Assembly: GCA_035602605.1 (NCBI GenBank)
Contig: DATNLZ010000030.1
Coordinates: 40,714 to 104,713 of the forward strand
Direction: 5' to 3'
DNA length: 64,000 bases
From: DASQHY01 sp035602605
GTDB taxonomy: Bacteria > Acidobacteriota > Terriglobia > Acidiferrales > UBA7541
In this document: in pieces, positions 54,645 through 62,555 of the stretch
Numbering within the stretch: the stretch's first letter is position 1
Layout: the number at the start of each line of letters is the position of its first letter
Notes under the pieces: model-generated
What the model was told of the DNA's origin: nothing
Databases searched by the model: none
Seen by the model: the letters and a program-made list of their open reading frames with translations, nothing else
Translations under genes and position numbers: made by a program

Positions 54645-56213
54645 ATGAACCGCGTGATCGAATGCGTGCCGAATTTTTCTGAAGGGCGCGATCCTGCCAA
54701 GGTCGATGCGCTGGTCGCGGTGATGAGCGCCGTCCCGGGTGTTTACGTCCTCGATCGCGAGATGGATCCCGACCACAATCGTTCCGTGATCACTCTGGCG
54801 GGCGAACCCGAAGCCGTGGCTGAAGCAGCATTACGGGGCGTGGGCAAAGCCCTCGAGTTGATCGATCTCACCACGCACACGGGCGCGCATCCACGCATGG
54901 GTGCCACCGACGTCATCCCTTTTGTTCCCGTGGAAGGTGTTACCCTTGAAGACTGCGTCGCTCTTGCGCGCCAGACCGGGCGGGAAATCTGGCAGCGCTA
55001 CCACATCCCAGTTTTTTTCTACGAAGCCGCAGCAACCAGGCCCGACCGCACCAATCTCGAAGCTATTCGCAAAGGGCAATTCGAGGGTCTGCGCGAAGAG
55101 ATCGGGAAAAATCCTGATCGCATGCCCGATTTCGGCGAGTCTAAGGTGCATCCATCGGCCGGCGCGATCGCGGTGGGCGCGCGCAAATTCTTGATTGCTT
55201 ACAACGTGAATCTCAACACTTCGGACATTTCTATTGCCAACAAAATTGCCAAGGCCATCCGCTTTTCCAGTGGCGGCCTGCGCTACGTCAAAGCAATGGG
55301 CGTTGATTTGAAGGCCCGACACATTGCGCAAGTTTCGATCAATCTTACAGATTTTGAGCAAACGCCAATGCATCGCGTCTATGAAATGGTCAAGCGCGAG
55401 GCGGAACGCTACGGGGTCCAGCCTATGGGCAGTGAGATCGTGGGTCTGGTGCCAAAAAAGGCGTTAGAGATGGCCGCGGACTTTTTTCTGCAGCTGGAGA
55501 ATTTTTCAACGCAACAGGTTCTCGAGAACCGTCTAGCTGTCGCGCTCTCCGGTACGCCGCCCGCGCTCGCCATGACAACTGGCAAGCTGGCAGCGCTCGC
55601 TCGACCGTTTCTTGATGCGGTTTCTGAGCCTACACCTACGCCGGGAGGCGGCAGTGTTTCGGCGCTCGCGGCGGCACTTGCTGCAAGCCTGGGGCAAATG
55701 GTTGCGGGAATTTCACGCAAGAAAAAATCGCAATCCGCGCACGCGGAAGAGCTAAGCACGATGGTGAGCGAAATGCATCGCGCAGCTCAGATGTTTGCAG
55801 AAGCTGTGGACCTCGATGCTGCGTCTTATGAGGAGGTTTTGGCCTCCCTTAAGCTGCCTGGAGCAAAACCCGAAGAGCAGCATCGCCGCCAAGAAGCAGT
55901 GCAGCGTGCAACACGCGGCGCTGCGGAAGTTCCCATGAACGTGGCCGAAGCGGCTGTTAACCTTTTCGAACGTCTGGTACAACTCCAATCAATCGCCGCC
56001 GCGTCTATTCATTCAGACTTACGTGTGGCACAATTGATGGCAGAGGCGAGTGCGCGTGGCGCGCTCGAGAATGTAGCAATCAATCTGGAATCGCTCGCGG
56101 ATGTCGAGTATGTACGCGAAATGTGCGAGCGCTCGTCCAGACTTCGGTCTCGCCTGTCGCGTACCGCAGAAAACATGTCGGGACTTGGGGCCGCTTTGGG
56201 AGGTGGTTTGTGA
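54645..56213 (+). CDS. ftcD: bifunctional glutamate formimidoyltransferase/formiminotetrahydrofolate cyclodeaminase
   Basis: A 522-residue fusion. Residues 1 to about 300 are the formimidoyltransferase: VIECVPNFSEGRDPAKVDAL, DPDHNRSVITL, THTGAHPRMGATDVIPFVPV and RFSSGGLRYVKAMG. From about 320 comes the cyclodeaminase helix bundle, with EPTPTPGGGSVSALAAALAASLGQMVAG and VPMNVAEAA. It transfers the formimino group of formiminoglutamate to tetrahydrofolate and deaminates it to methenyl-THF. The two-domain form is common in animals and some bacteria; many bacteria split it. It links histidine breakdown to the folate pool also fed by the gcv operon. Its stop overlaps the GTG of the next gene. Confidence 0.95.
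   Translation: MNRVIECVPNFSEGRDPAKVDALVAVMSAVPGVYVLDREMDPDHNRSVITLAGEPEAVAEAALRGVGKALELIDLTTHTGAHPRMGATDVIPFVPVEGVTLEDCVALARQTGREIWQRYHIPVFFYEAAATRPDRTNLEAIRKGQFEGLREEIGKNPDRMPDFGESKVHPSAGAIAVGARKFLIAYNVNLNTSDISIANKIAKAIRFSSGGLRYVKAMGVDLKARHIAQVSINLTDFEQTPMHRVYEMVKREAERYGVQPMGSEIVGLVPKKALEMAADFFLQLENFSTQQVLENRLAVALSGTPPALAMTTGKLAALARPFLDAVSEPTPTPGGGSVSALAAALAASLGQMVAGISRKKKSQSAHAEELSTMVSEMHRAAQMFAEAVDLDAASYEEVLASLKLPGAKPEEQHRRQEAVQRATRGAAEVPMNVAEAAVNLFERLVQLQSIAAASIHSDLRVAQLMAEASARGALENVAINLESLADVEYVREMCERSSRLRSRLSRTAENMSGLGAALGGGL
56198..56203 (+). promoter_or_regulatory. Shine-Dalgarno GGGAGG for a GTG start overlapping ftcD
   Basis: GGGAGG lies six bases before GTG at 56210. GTGA overlaps the ftcD stop, showing translational coupling. 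Confidence 0.7.
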
Positions 56214-57232
56214 AGGGATTACGGACTTTTTTGGTCATCGCACTCTTGATTGGAATGCTCGCGGTACCCCGGGCGAGCCATGCGGGAAAGCTGGGTGCCA
56301 ACGTGGTCGCGTTGTTCCCGAAAGATGTGGGGGAATTCGCTTATGCGGATTTGAAGAAAGCACGCCAGCTCAAGTGGTTCAAGCCGCTCGAAGACCAGAT
56401 GCTGCCGGGCCGTCTGAAGGAGTTTGAGCGCTTTCTTTCTTCTGCTGGTGTTGATCCCAATTCGCAGGTTGACGAGCTCGCATGGGCTATCGTGAACGAG
56501 AGCGCACCTGCACGGAAACAAGGCAACGGGGGTGATAAAGATACCGAATCCACCGGGGGCGGTGAGCAATTAGTGGGTGTCGCGTTGGGGAGTTTTAATC
56601 CCGGTGCGACCGCGGATGCCTATGCGAAGCAGAAGCTTCCAGTCACTAAAGTCCATGGTTACAACCTCTACGCTTTCGGCGGAGCAGGCGCAAGTGATCT
56701 ATCATTTTTCTTCATCGATTCGAACACAGCGGCTTTTGGCCATCGCGCCATGCTCGAAAAATTGATTGGCGTTCGATTCGGCGAAGAGGAGAGTTTGCTT
56801 CGGAACGAAAAACTTTTTCCGCTGATCAATGAAGCGAACAGCGGTGGCGTTGTTTGGGCGGTCCTGAATCCCTATTACACGCGGATGGCCCTCAGCCAGC
56901 TTGCGCCGGAAATCGGGCAATTTCCGGAGGCCGCCAAACTTACCCAGCGGATGAAATCGTTGATCATCAACTTCGAAGCAAGTAGCGGTGTCGACGGACA
57001 CTTTCAAGCGATCTGCGGCTCCGTGGAAGACGCCAACACCCTCTCTGCACTTGTGCAGGCAGGCTTTCTCTACCGACGCTACCAGGAAGGGCAAAGCAAT
57101 CCCGATCTCGCACAATTGTTCGATCAAGCCCGCGTCTCAGCCAAAGGTGACCGGCTTGATTTGAAAATGTCCCTCAGTGACGACCAAATGGCCAGTCTCA
57201 TCCGCAAAAACACGTTCGCTTTCAAAATGTAG
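56210..57232 (+). CDS. secreted protein of unknown function coupled to ftcD
   Basis: A 340-residue protein with a signal peptide (GLRTFLVIALLIGMLAVPRASHA). The mature part is not a family I can name: it has a repeated alpha/beta rhythm with VVALFPKDVGEFAYADLKKAR near the front, a charged disordered insert (residues about 105-125), GVALGSFNPGATADAYAKQKL and SGVDGHFQAICGSVEDANTLSALV. The layout resembles large DUF3352-like envelope proteins of acidobacteria, by eye only. A GTG start at 56210 with GGGAGG six bases before it gives the natural signal peptide; the open frame runs back to 56123 inside ftcD. Its coupling to a cytoplasmic folate enzyme is odd. Confidence 0.72.
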   Translation: MKGLRTFLVIALLIGMLAVPRASHAGKLGANVVALFPKDVGEFAYADLKKARQLKWFKPLEDQMLPGRLKEFERFLSSAGVDPNSQVDELAWAIVNESAPARKQGNGGDKDTESTGGGEQLVGVALGSFNPGATADAYAKQKLPVTKVHGYNLYAFGGAGASDLSFFFIDSNTAAFGHRAMLEKLIGVRFGEEESLLRNEKLFPLINEANSGGVVWAVLNPYYTRMALSQLAPEIGQFPEAAKLTQRMKSLIINFEASSGVDGHFQAICGSVEDANTLSALVQAGFLYRRYQEGQSNPDLAQLFDQARVSAKGDRLDLKMSLSDDQMASLIRKNTFAFKM

Positions 57233-57261
57233 GGCTGGGCAGCAGCACTTCCTGACCGTTT

Positions 57262-57681
57262 CTAGGCTGGACCCGGTTGAAGATTTTTCACTAAGGTCGT
57301 CTTTGAAATCCCACCCTCGGTTCTGTGTCGCACCTTATCGATCTTGGAAAGAAGCTTGATCTTGTCCACGCCAGCACCCAGTGCGTTTCTTGCGAATTCC
57401 CTTTCCGCTAAGGATTCCCCTTGCCTTGTCTCGTGATAGGTGAGCGTCACTTCAATTCTGTCTGAGAATTGTTCCACGGTTACGTCGAGCTTCGCATTCT
57501 CGCAGCGCAGTAAAGGGAACGTCGCGCGGCACGCTTCTTCTGCGGCGACGGCCATGGCGGCTTGCGCGTCAGATTCAAGTCCAGCGCGTCCAGCAATGAA
57601 TGCTCCTGCACTTCCGACCGCGCCAAGCAAACGCTCGTCATCCGACAGGTGCAGTTCGATGCGAGCCGAGTCAGCGGTCAC
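57262..57681 (-). CDS. degenerate RsbW-like (HATPase_c_2) protein
   Basis: A 139-residue protein whose order of elements follows anti-sigma-factor kinases: ERLLGAVGSAGAFIAGRAGLESDAQAAMAVAAEEACRATF at the front, a beta hairpin (AKLDVTVEQFSDRIEVTLTYHE) and a closing strand (GGISKTTLVKNL). The N-box usually reads E-A-x-x-N; here it is EEACRATF with no Asn, and the D-x-G and GLGL ATP loops are not visible. So the fold is inferred and ATP binding is doubtful. It overlaps the tiny upstream Cys-rich gene by 11 bases, which argues they are one unit. Confidence 0.65.
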   Translation of the reverse strand: MTADSARIELHLSDDERLLGAVGSAGAFIAGRAGLESDAQAAMAVAAEEACRATFPLLRCENAKLDVTVEQFSDRIEVTLTYHETRQGESLAEREFARNALGAGVDKIKLLSKIDKVRHRTEGGISKTTLVKNLQPGPA

Positions 57682-57850
57682 GGCGATCTACCGTGCGCAC
57701 GTCGCAGGCCTCGCGGCACTCGGGACAATAGTATTGGCCGTCAACGCAGAGTCGGATGGTGAATTGTCCTTTGCAAATGCAGCAATATTTGTCGCAGGAG
57801 CAATCGTCCTCTACCTTATCGCACGCCATGCAAACTACCGGACCAGCCAT
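57671..57850 (-). CDS. small Cys-rich zinc-ribbon-like protein
   Basis: A 59-residue protein with eleven cysteines arranged as CMAC, CSC, CCIC, LC and CPECREAC, which suggests one or two zinc-binding knuckles. No other domain is present. The ATG at 57850 is preceded by GGGAGGG four bases upstream; the open frame extends to 57910 without a better site. Its end overlaps the start of the degenerate HATPase gene. It probably binds zinc and could partner the next protein. The function is unknown. Confidence 0.65.
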   Translation of the reverse strand: MAGPVVCMACDKVEDDCSCDKYCCICKGQFTIRLCVDGQYYCPECREACDVRTVDRRDR

Positions 57851-57973
57851 GGGACCCTCCCAAGTTGATGGTACCCACGACAAAAGCCTGGGACAAGCTG
57901 CAAATGCCATCGATGTTCTGGGGGAGTTGGACGAAGTTACGAGGAGTTCCTATAGTCATTGACCGGCCATTTC

Positions 57974-58002
57974 TTGACACGTTCCAGAGCGCGTGCTAGC
58001 GT
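57974..58002 (+). promoter_or_regulatory. candidate sigma-70-type promoter of the glycine cleavage operon
   Basis: A perfect -35 hexamer TTGACA (57974-57979), a 17-bp spacer and TAGCGT as a poor -10 box (57997-58002). It ends 31 bp before the GTG start of gcvT. I see no glycine riboswitch in the space. Confidence 0.45.
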
Positions 58003-58033
58003 TTACGTTTCACCCGAGGCCTGAGTCACCCCT

Positions 58034-59182
58034 GTGACATCTCCCGCCACGATAGAACTCCGCAAAACTTCGCTCAATCCTATTCACCGCCGCATGGGTG
58101 CCAAAATGGTCACGTTTGGCGGGTGGGATATGCCTGTCGAATATCCGGCCACGGGGGGTTTGGTTGCCGAACACCTGGCTGTGCGCAGCAGTGTTGGCGT
58201 GTTCGACGTCAGTCACATGGGCGACATCTTGGTTGAAAATGACCGAACGCCTGGGGGCGCGCTTGCGGCTGTGCAGCACCTTAGCATGAACGACGCCTCA
58301 AAACTGGCCATCGGCCAAGCGCACTATTCTGCGTTGCTGTACCCGGAGGGAACGTTCGTCGATGATGTGATCGTTCACCGGCTCGGCGAAGACACCTATC
58401 TGCTGGTGATCAATGCTGGTACACGCGAGAAAGATTTTCATTGGGTTCGTGACCATGTTCGGGGTTTCGCGTGCACGGCACGTGATGTTGGTGACGATTT
58501 CACGCAACTTGCGATTCAAGGTCCGCGCGCGGCAGACGTAGTTCGAAAATTGACAGATGCGAATCTGAGTTCGCTTCGCAACTATTGGTTCACGCACGCA
58601 ACCGTGTGCGGCCTTCGAAACACATTACTCGCGCGCACTGGCTATACCGGCGAAGATGGTTTCGAGATTTACGTGCCGTCGGACCCGCGCACGAGCGAGA
58701 TGGCTTGGAGCCGCGTCCTCGAAGCGGGCAAAGAATTCGGTATCCTTCCGTGCGGCCTGGGAGCCCGGAATACTCTGCGGCTGGAATCTAAAATGGCGCT
58801 TTATGGGCACGAAATTTCTGAGAGCATCAATGTGTGGGAAGCAGGGCTTGATCGTTTCTGCAAGATGGAAAAGACGGAATTCATCGGGCGTGCCGCGCTC
58901 GAAAGCGCGAAGGCCGGGAGAATACAGCGCACCCTGGTAGGGCTGGAGATGATCGAACGGGGGATCGCGCGCGACAGTTATAAAGTGTTTGATGAAGCTG
59001 GACGGGAAATTGGATACGTTACCAGTGGTTCGCCTGCGCCATTTCTGAAAACAAATATCGCGCTCGCATACGTGCCTCCGGGACATTCGGCCATCGGCAA
59101 TACCCTTTTGGTCGAGGTCCGCACACAAAAGTTGAAAGCCCGGATTGTTCCGACGCCATTTTATAAACGTCCGAAACACTAG
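58034..59182 (+). CDS. gcvT: glycine cleavage system T protein (aminomethyltransferase)
   Basis: A 382-residue folate enzyme that releases ammonia from the lipoyl-bound aminomethyl group and makes methylene-THF. LNPIHRRMGAKMVTFGGWDMPVEY starts it, SVGVFDVSHMGDI and LQIQGPRA-like LAIQGPRAADVV follow, and GYTGEDGFEIYVP plus GARNTLRLESKMALYGHEI are the canonical GcvT_N signatures. The start is GTG at 58034, the first possible one giving the full N-terminus. It is the first gene of the gcvT-H-PA-PB operon, with gcvH 18 bp downstream. Confidence 0.95.
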   Translation: MTSPATIELRKTSLNPIHRRMGAKMVTFGGWDMPVEYPATGGLVAEHLAVRSSVGVFDVSHMGDILVENDRTPGGALAAVQHLSMNDASKLAIGQAHYSALLYPEGTFVDDVIVHRLGEDTYLLVINAGTREKDFHWVRDHVRGFACTARDVGDDFTQLAIQGPRAADVVRKLTDANLSSLRNYWFTHATVCGLRNTLLARTGYTGEDGFEIYVPSDPRTSEMAWSRVLEAGKEFGILPCGLGARNTLRLESKMALYGHEISESINVWEAGLDRFCKMEKTEFIGRAALESAKAGRIQRTLVGLEMIERGIARDSYKVFDEAGREIGYVTSGSPAPFLKTNIALAYVPPGHSAIGNTLLVEVRTQKLKARIVPTPFYKRPKH

Positions 59183-59200
59183 CTTAGCGAGGAGAATCTG

Positions 59201-59605
59201 ATGGATTCTTACCCCAACGATTTCCGCTTCACAAAAGAGCACGAATGGATCAAGGTCACCGGTGACACTGCCACGGTTGGCATTACCGATTATGCGCAGC
59301 ATGAGTTGGGAGACGTTGTTTTCGTCGAACTTCCTAAAGTGGGCACGAAGCTCAGCGCCAGTCAATCACTGGGTACGGTGGAATCGGTCAAAGCTGTGAG
59401 CGAAATCTATTCGCCAGCTTCTGGTGAGGTTTTGGAGGTCAACCAGTCCCTAGCGAAAACACCCGAACAGTTGAACACCGACCCACATGGCTCTGCCTGG
59501 CTCGTCAAGATGAAGCTTTCAGATCCGAAGGAAATTGCCGGCTTGATGGACGCCGCAGCCTATCAAAAGTACATCGCTGATCCAAAGAAGGAAGCGTCCG
59601 CCTGA
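59201..59605 (+). CDS. gcvH: glycine cleavage system H protein
   Basis: The 134-residue lipoyl carrier of the complex. RFTKEHEWIKV opens it, GITDYAQHELGDVVFVELP forms the barrel, and Lys64 in ESVKAVSEIYSP is the lipoylation site. GAGGAG precedes the ATG. Its TGA shares one base with the ATG of gcvPA (TGATG), so translation is coupled. Confidence 0.97.
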   Translation: MDSYPNDFRFTKEHEWIKVTGDTATVGITDYAQHELGDVVFVELPKVGTKLSASQSLGTVESVKAVSEIYSPASGEVLEVNQSLAKTPEQLNTDPHGSAWLVKMKLSDPKEIAGLMDAAAYQKYIADPKKEASA

Positions 59606-60951
59606 TGCGCTACCTTCCGAAGAGTCCCACCGAACGTCAGGAAATGCTGGCAGCGATCGGCGTGAAATCCATAGGAGAATTATTTCAATCTATCCCCGCC
59701 GTCCACCGGCTTAAAGACGCCTTGCGATTGCCCGGGCCTCTTTCAGAGATGGAGATCATCGAGTTCTTCCAAAAGCGCGCATCCGAAAACGCCCTTGGTT
59801 ATGTAAATTTTCTCGGTGCTGGCGTGTATAACCATCACCGTTCGGTAGTCACCGACGCCATTCTGCAGCGCGGGGAGTTTCTTACCTCATACACTCCTTA
59901 CCAGGCGGAAATCAGCCAAGGCACGCTACAAGTCATTTTTGAGTTTCAAACATTGATGTGCCAGCTCACCGTACAGGAAGTTGCCAACGCTTCGATGTAT
60001 GACGGCTCGACCGCGCTGACCGAAGCGGCGCTGATGGCCGAACGGCTAACCGGCCGGAGCCGTGTTCTGGTCGCGCGCTCGGTACACCCTGAGTACCGCC
60101 AGGTGCTGGCAACCTACGCTCGCAATTCAGGATTGCAGGTCGAGGAGATTGCGTTCAACGCCTCGGGGCAAATTGACCTCCCGGCGTTGCGCACCGCAAT
60201 CGACAACGAAACCGCAGCCGTCATTGTACAGTCGCCAAACTTCTTCGGCGTATTGGAGCAAATCCCGGCACTTGCGGAAGTCGCACATGCGCGAGAAGCA
60301 TTGCTTGTCGTGGGAATTACCGAAGGCGTTTCCCTTGGTGCTGTCCGTCCGCCAGCAGAGGCAGATATCGTGGCCATGGAGGGGCAGAGTTTTGGCCTTC
60401 CGCCAAGTTACGGAGGGCCCTTTGTCGGGGTTATTGCGTCACGCGAAAAATTTGTTCGGCAAATGCCGGGACGCCTGGCCGGCCAAGCCACCGACGCGCA
60501 AGGGCACCGTGGATTTGTGCTCACGCTCGCCACCCGCGAACAGCACATTCGCCGCGAAAAGGCCACCTCGAATATTTGCACCAACCAGGCGCTGTGCGCT
60601 TTGGCTGCAACGATCCACCTGTGTTTGCTCGGCAAGGAAGGCTTGCGAGAACAGGCCCAGCAAAATCTTTCCAAAGCCCATTTTGCGCTCAGTGAGTTGG
60701 AGAAAATTCCAGGAGTGAGGCGCGCCTTCTCAGGCGCATTTTTCAATGAATTCGTTATCGAGCTTCCTCGTTCTGTGAAGCTGGTCAACGCTGCGTTGCT
60801 TCGCGACAAAATCATTGGGCCGCTCGCATTAGGCACGTTCTATCCAGAACTGACCAAGCGTGGCTTGGTCTGCGTCACCGAAACGACGACTCGCGCTGAG
60901 ATTGAGCGCTTGGCAGCGATGCTACATCGCGCACTCGAACAGCCAGTTTAG
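59605..60951 (+). CDS. gcvPA: glycine dehydrogenase (decarboxylating) subunit 1
   Basis: The 448-residue N-terminal half of P protein. RYLPKSPTERQEMLAAIGV, LGAGVYNHHRSVVTDAILQRGEFLTSYTPYQ, GTLQVIFEFQTLMCQLT, SMYDGSTALTEAALMA and ATSNICTNQALCALAATI match GcvPA. This split two-subunit form is found in many Gram-positive, thermophilic and acidobacterial genomes, unlike the single 950-residue chain of E. coli. It has no PLP Lys and needs gcvPB, which follows. Confidence 0.95.
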   Translation: MRYLPKSPTERQEMLAAIGVKSIGELFQSIPAVHRLKDALRLPGPLSEMEIIEFFQKRASENALGYVNFLGAGVYNHHRSVVTDAILQRGEFLTSYTPYQAEISQGTLQVIFEFQTLMCQLTVQEVANASMYDGSTALTEAALMAERLTGRSRVLVARSVHPEYRQVLATYARNSGLQVEEIAFNASGQIDLPALRTAIDNETAAVIVQSPNFFGVLEQIPALAEVAHAREALLVVGITEGVSLGAVRPPAEADIVAMEGQSFGLPPSYGGPFVGVIASREKFVRQMPGRLAGQATDAQGHRGFVLTLATREQHIRREKATSNICTNQALCALAATIHLCLLGKEGLREQAQQNLSKAHFALSELEKIPGVRRAFSGAFFNEFVIELPRSVKLVNAALLRDKIIGPLALGTFYPELTKRGLVCVTETTTRAEIERLAAMLHRALEQPV

Positions 60952-60978
60952 CGTTGACAGGTTCGCCAAGGGACAGAC

Positions 60979-62487
60979 TTGAAAGATAAAATCACCAAGG
61001 CCACACGGCACACCAATCAGAATGAAGCACTGATCTTTGCCAAGTCTGCAAAAGGCAAGCGCGGGGTTGAATTTCCTCCGCTCGATGTCCCGGCCATAAA
61101 TCCCCAGGCCGTGCTCGGCGCAGCTCACGCTCGACAGGAAATCAGCGGCTTCCCTGAAGTCAGCGAAATCGAAGTCATTCGCCATTTTACGCGCCTCTCT
61201 ACCTGGAACTACGCGATTGATCTCGGCATGTATCCGCTCGGCTCCTGCACCATGAAATACAACCCGCGTGTAAACGAATTCGTTGCGCGCTTGGACGGAA
61301 TTGCGACCGAGCACCCGTTCCAGCCGCAAGGCCTCTCGCAAGGCTGCCTGAAGATCCTGCAATTACTCGAAGAATGCTTGCTCGAAATCACGGGCATGGA
61401 CAGCGTAACGCTGCAGCCTGCCGCAGGCGCGCAAGGTGAACTTACCGGTCTGTTGCTGATTCGTGGGTATTTGCAAAGCCGGGGAAACCCGCGCCGGAAA
61501 GTTCTCATTCCCGATTCGGCTCACGGAACCAATCCCGCGACAGCGGTGATCGCCGGGTACGTGGTGGAAAACATCAAATCCGAATCGCACGGGCAGATTG
61601 ACGTAGAGCGGCTCCGGGAACTGGTCACCGAAGACGTTGCCGCGCTGATGATCACCAATCCGAGCACACTCGGCGTCTTCGAGCAACGCATTGCGGAAAT
61701 CGCTGAAATCCTGCATGCCAAAGGCGCTCTCCTATATATGGATGGCGCCAACATGAATGCGCTCGCGGGGGTCACGCGGCCCGGCGATTTTGGCGTAGAC
61801 GTGATGCATCTCAATCTTCACAAAACATTTTCCACCCCCCATGGTGGTGGAGGTCCTGGCGCTGGCCCCGTTTTGATGAAGAGATTCCTAGAGCCATTCC
61901 GCCCTGTCCCGGTTCTAACGCAATTATCAGACGGCACACTTTCTCTGGACAGCAATCGCCCGCAGTCCATTGGCCGCGTTCGGGCATTTTGCGGCAATTT
62001 CGGCGTCCTGGTGCGCGCGTTAGCCTACACCCTCGCCTATGGCCCCGGTATACGCCAGGCCACAGAAGATGCGGTGCTCAACGCTAATTACATTCGCAAG
62101 AAGCTCGAAGACGTGTACGACCTGCCATATTCTCTCCCCTCGATGCACGAAGTTGTCTTCAGCGACGCGCGTCAGAAAAAGAACGGCGTAAATACCATGG
62201 ACATCGCTAAGCGTCTGATCGACTACGGGTTTCATCCCTACACAACAGCTTTCCCGCTGATCGTCCCGGGCGCCATGATGATTGAGCCCACCGAATCGGA
62301 ATCGAAAGAAGAGTGCGACCTATTCGTTGACGCCATGCGCGCCATTGCGGAAGAGGCCGGGGCGAATCCGGAGTTGGTCAGGACCGCGCCGCATTCGACA
62401 CGCGTCGGGCGCCTCGATGAAGTAGGGGCGGCCCGCAATCCAGTCCTACGCTGGAAACCAGCGGCATCAAGCGAAGCAGCCGATTAA
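60979..62487 (+). CDS. gcvPB: glycine dehydrogenase (decarboxylating) subunit 2
   Basis: The 502-residue C-terminal, PLP-bearing half. HFTRLSTWNYAIDLGMYPLGSCTMKYNPRVNE is the family signature, AGAQGELTGLLLIRGY and PDSAHGTNPATAVIAGY follow, and the PLP Lys is in VMHLNLHKTFSTPHGGGGPG. It decarboxylates glycine and transfers the residue to the H protein with subunit 1. The start is TTG at 60979, with GGGACAG just upstream and the natural N-terminus. It ends the operon and converges on the peptidase gene. Confidence 0.94.
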   Translation: MKDKITKATRHTNQNEALIFAKSAKGKRGVEFPPLDVPAINPQAVLGAAHARQEISGFPEVSEIEVIRHFTRLSTWNYAIDLGMYPLGSCTMKYNPRVNEFVARLDGIATEHPFQPQGLSQGCLKILQLLEECLLEITGMDSVTLQPAAGAQGELTGLLLIRGYLQSRGNPRRKVLIPDSAHGTNPATAVIAGYVVENIKSESHGQIDVERLRELVTEDVAALMITNPSTLGVFEQRIAEIAEILHAKGALLYMDGANMNALAGVTRPGDFGVDVMHLNLHKTFSTPHGGGGPGAGPVLMKRFLEPFRPVPVLTQLSDGTLSLDSNRPQSIGRVRAFCGNFGVLVRALAYTLAYGPGIRQATEDAVLNANYIRKKLEDVYDLPYSLPSMHEVVFSDARQKKNGVNTMDIAKRLIDYGFHPYTTAFPLIVPGAMMIEPTESESKEECDLFVDAMRAIAEEAGANPELVRTAPHSTRVGRLDEVGAARNPVLRWKPAASSEAAD

Positions 62488-62504
62488 CCAATACGTTTTC
62501 GTCG

Positions 62505-62520
62505 GAAGCGAGGCTTCTTT
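62505..62520 (+). terminator. weak terminator-like hairpin after gcvPB
   Basis: GAAGC and GCTTC pair around GAG and are followed by TTT, 18 bp after the gcvPB stop. The stem is only five pairs, so confidence is low. Confidence 0.3.
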
Positions 62521-62555
62521 AGTGTCCGGCGATTCCTAATCGTGTGGATTAAATG

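Noticed and set aside
57851..58033. glycine riboswitch before gcvT
   Set aside because: No tandem aptamer-like core seen by eye; only a promoter-like element was found.
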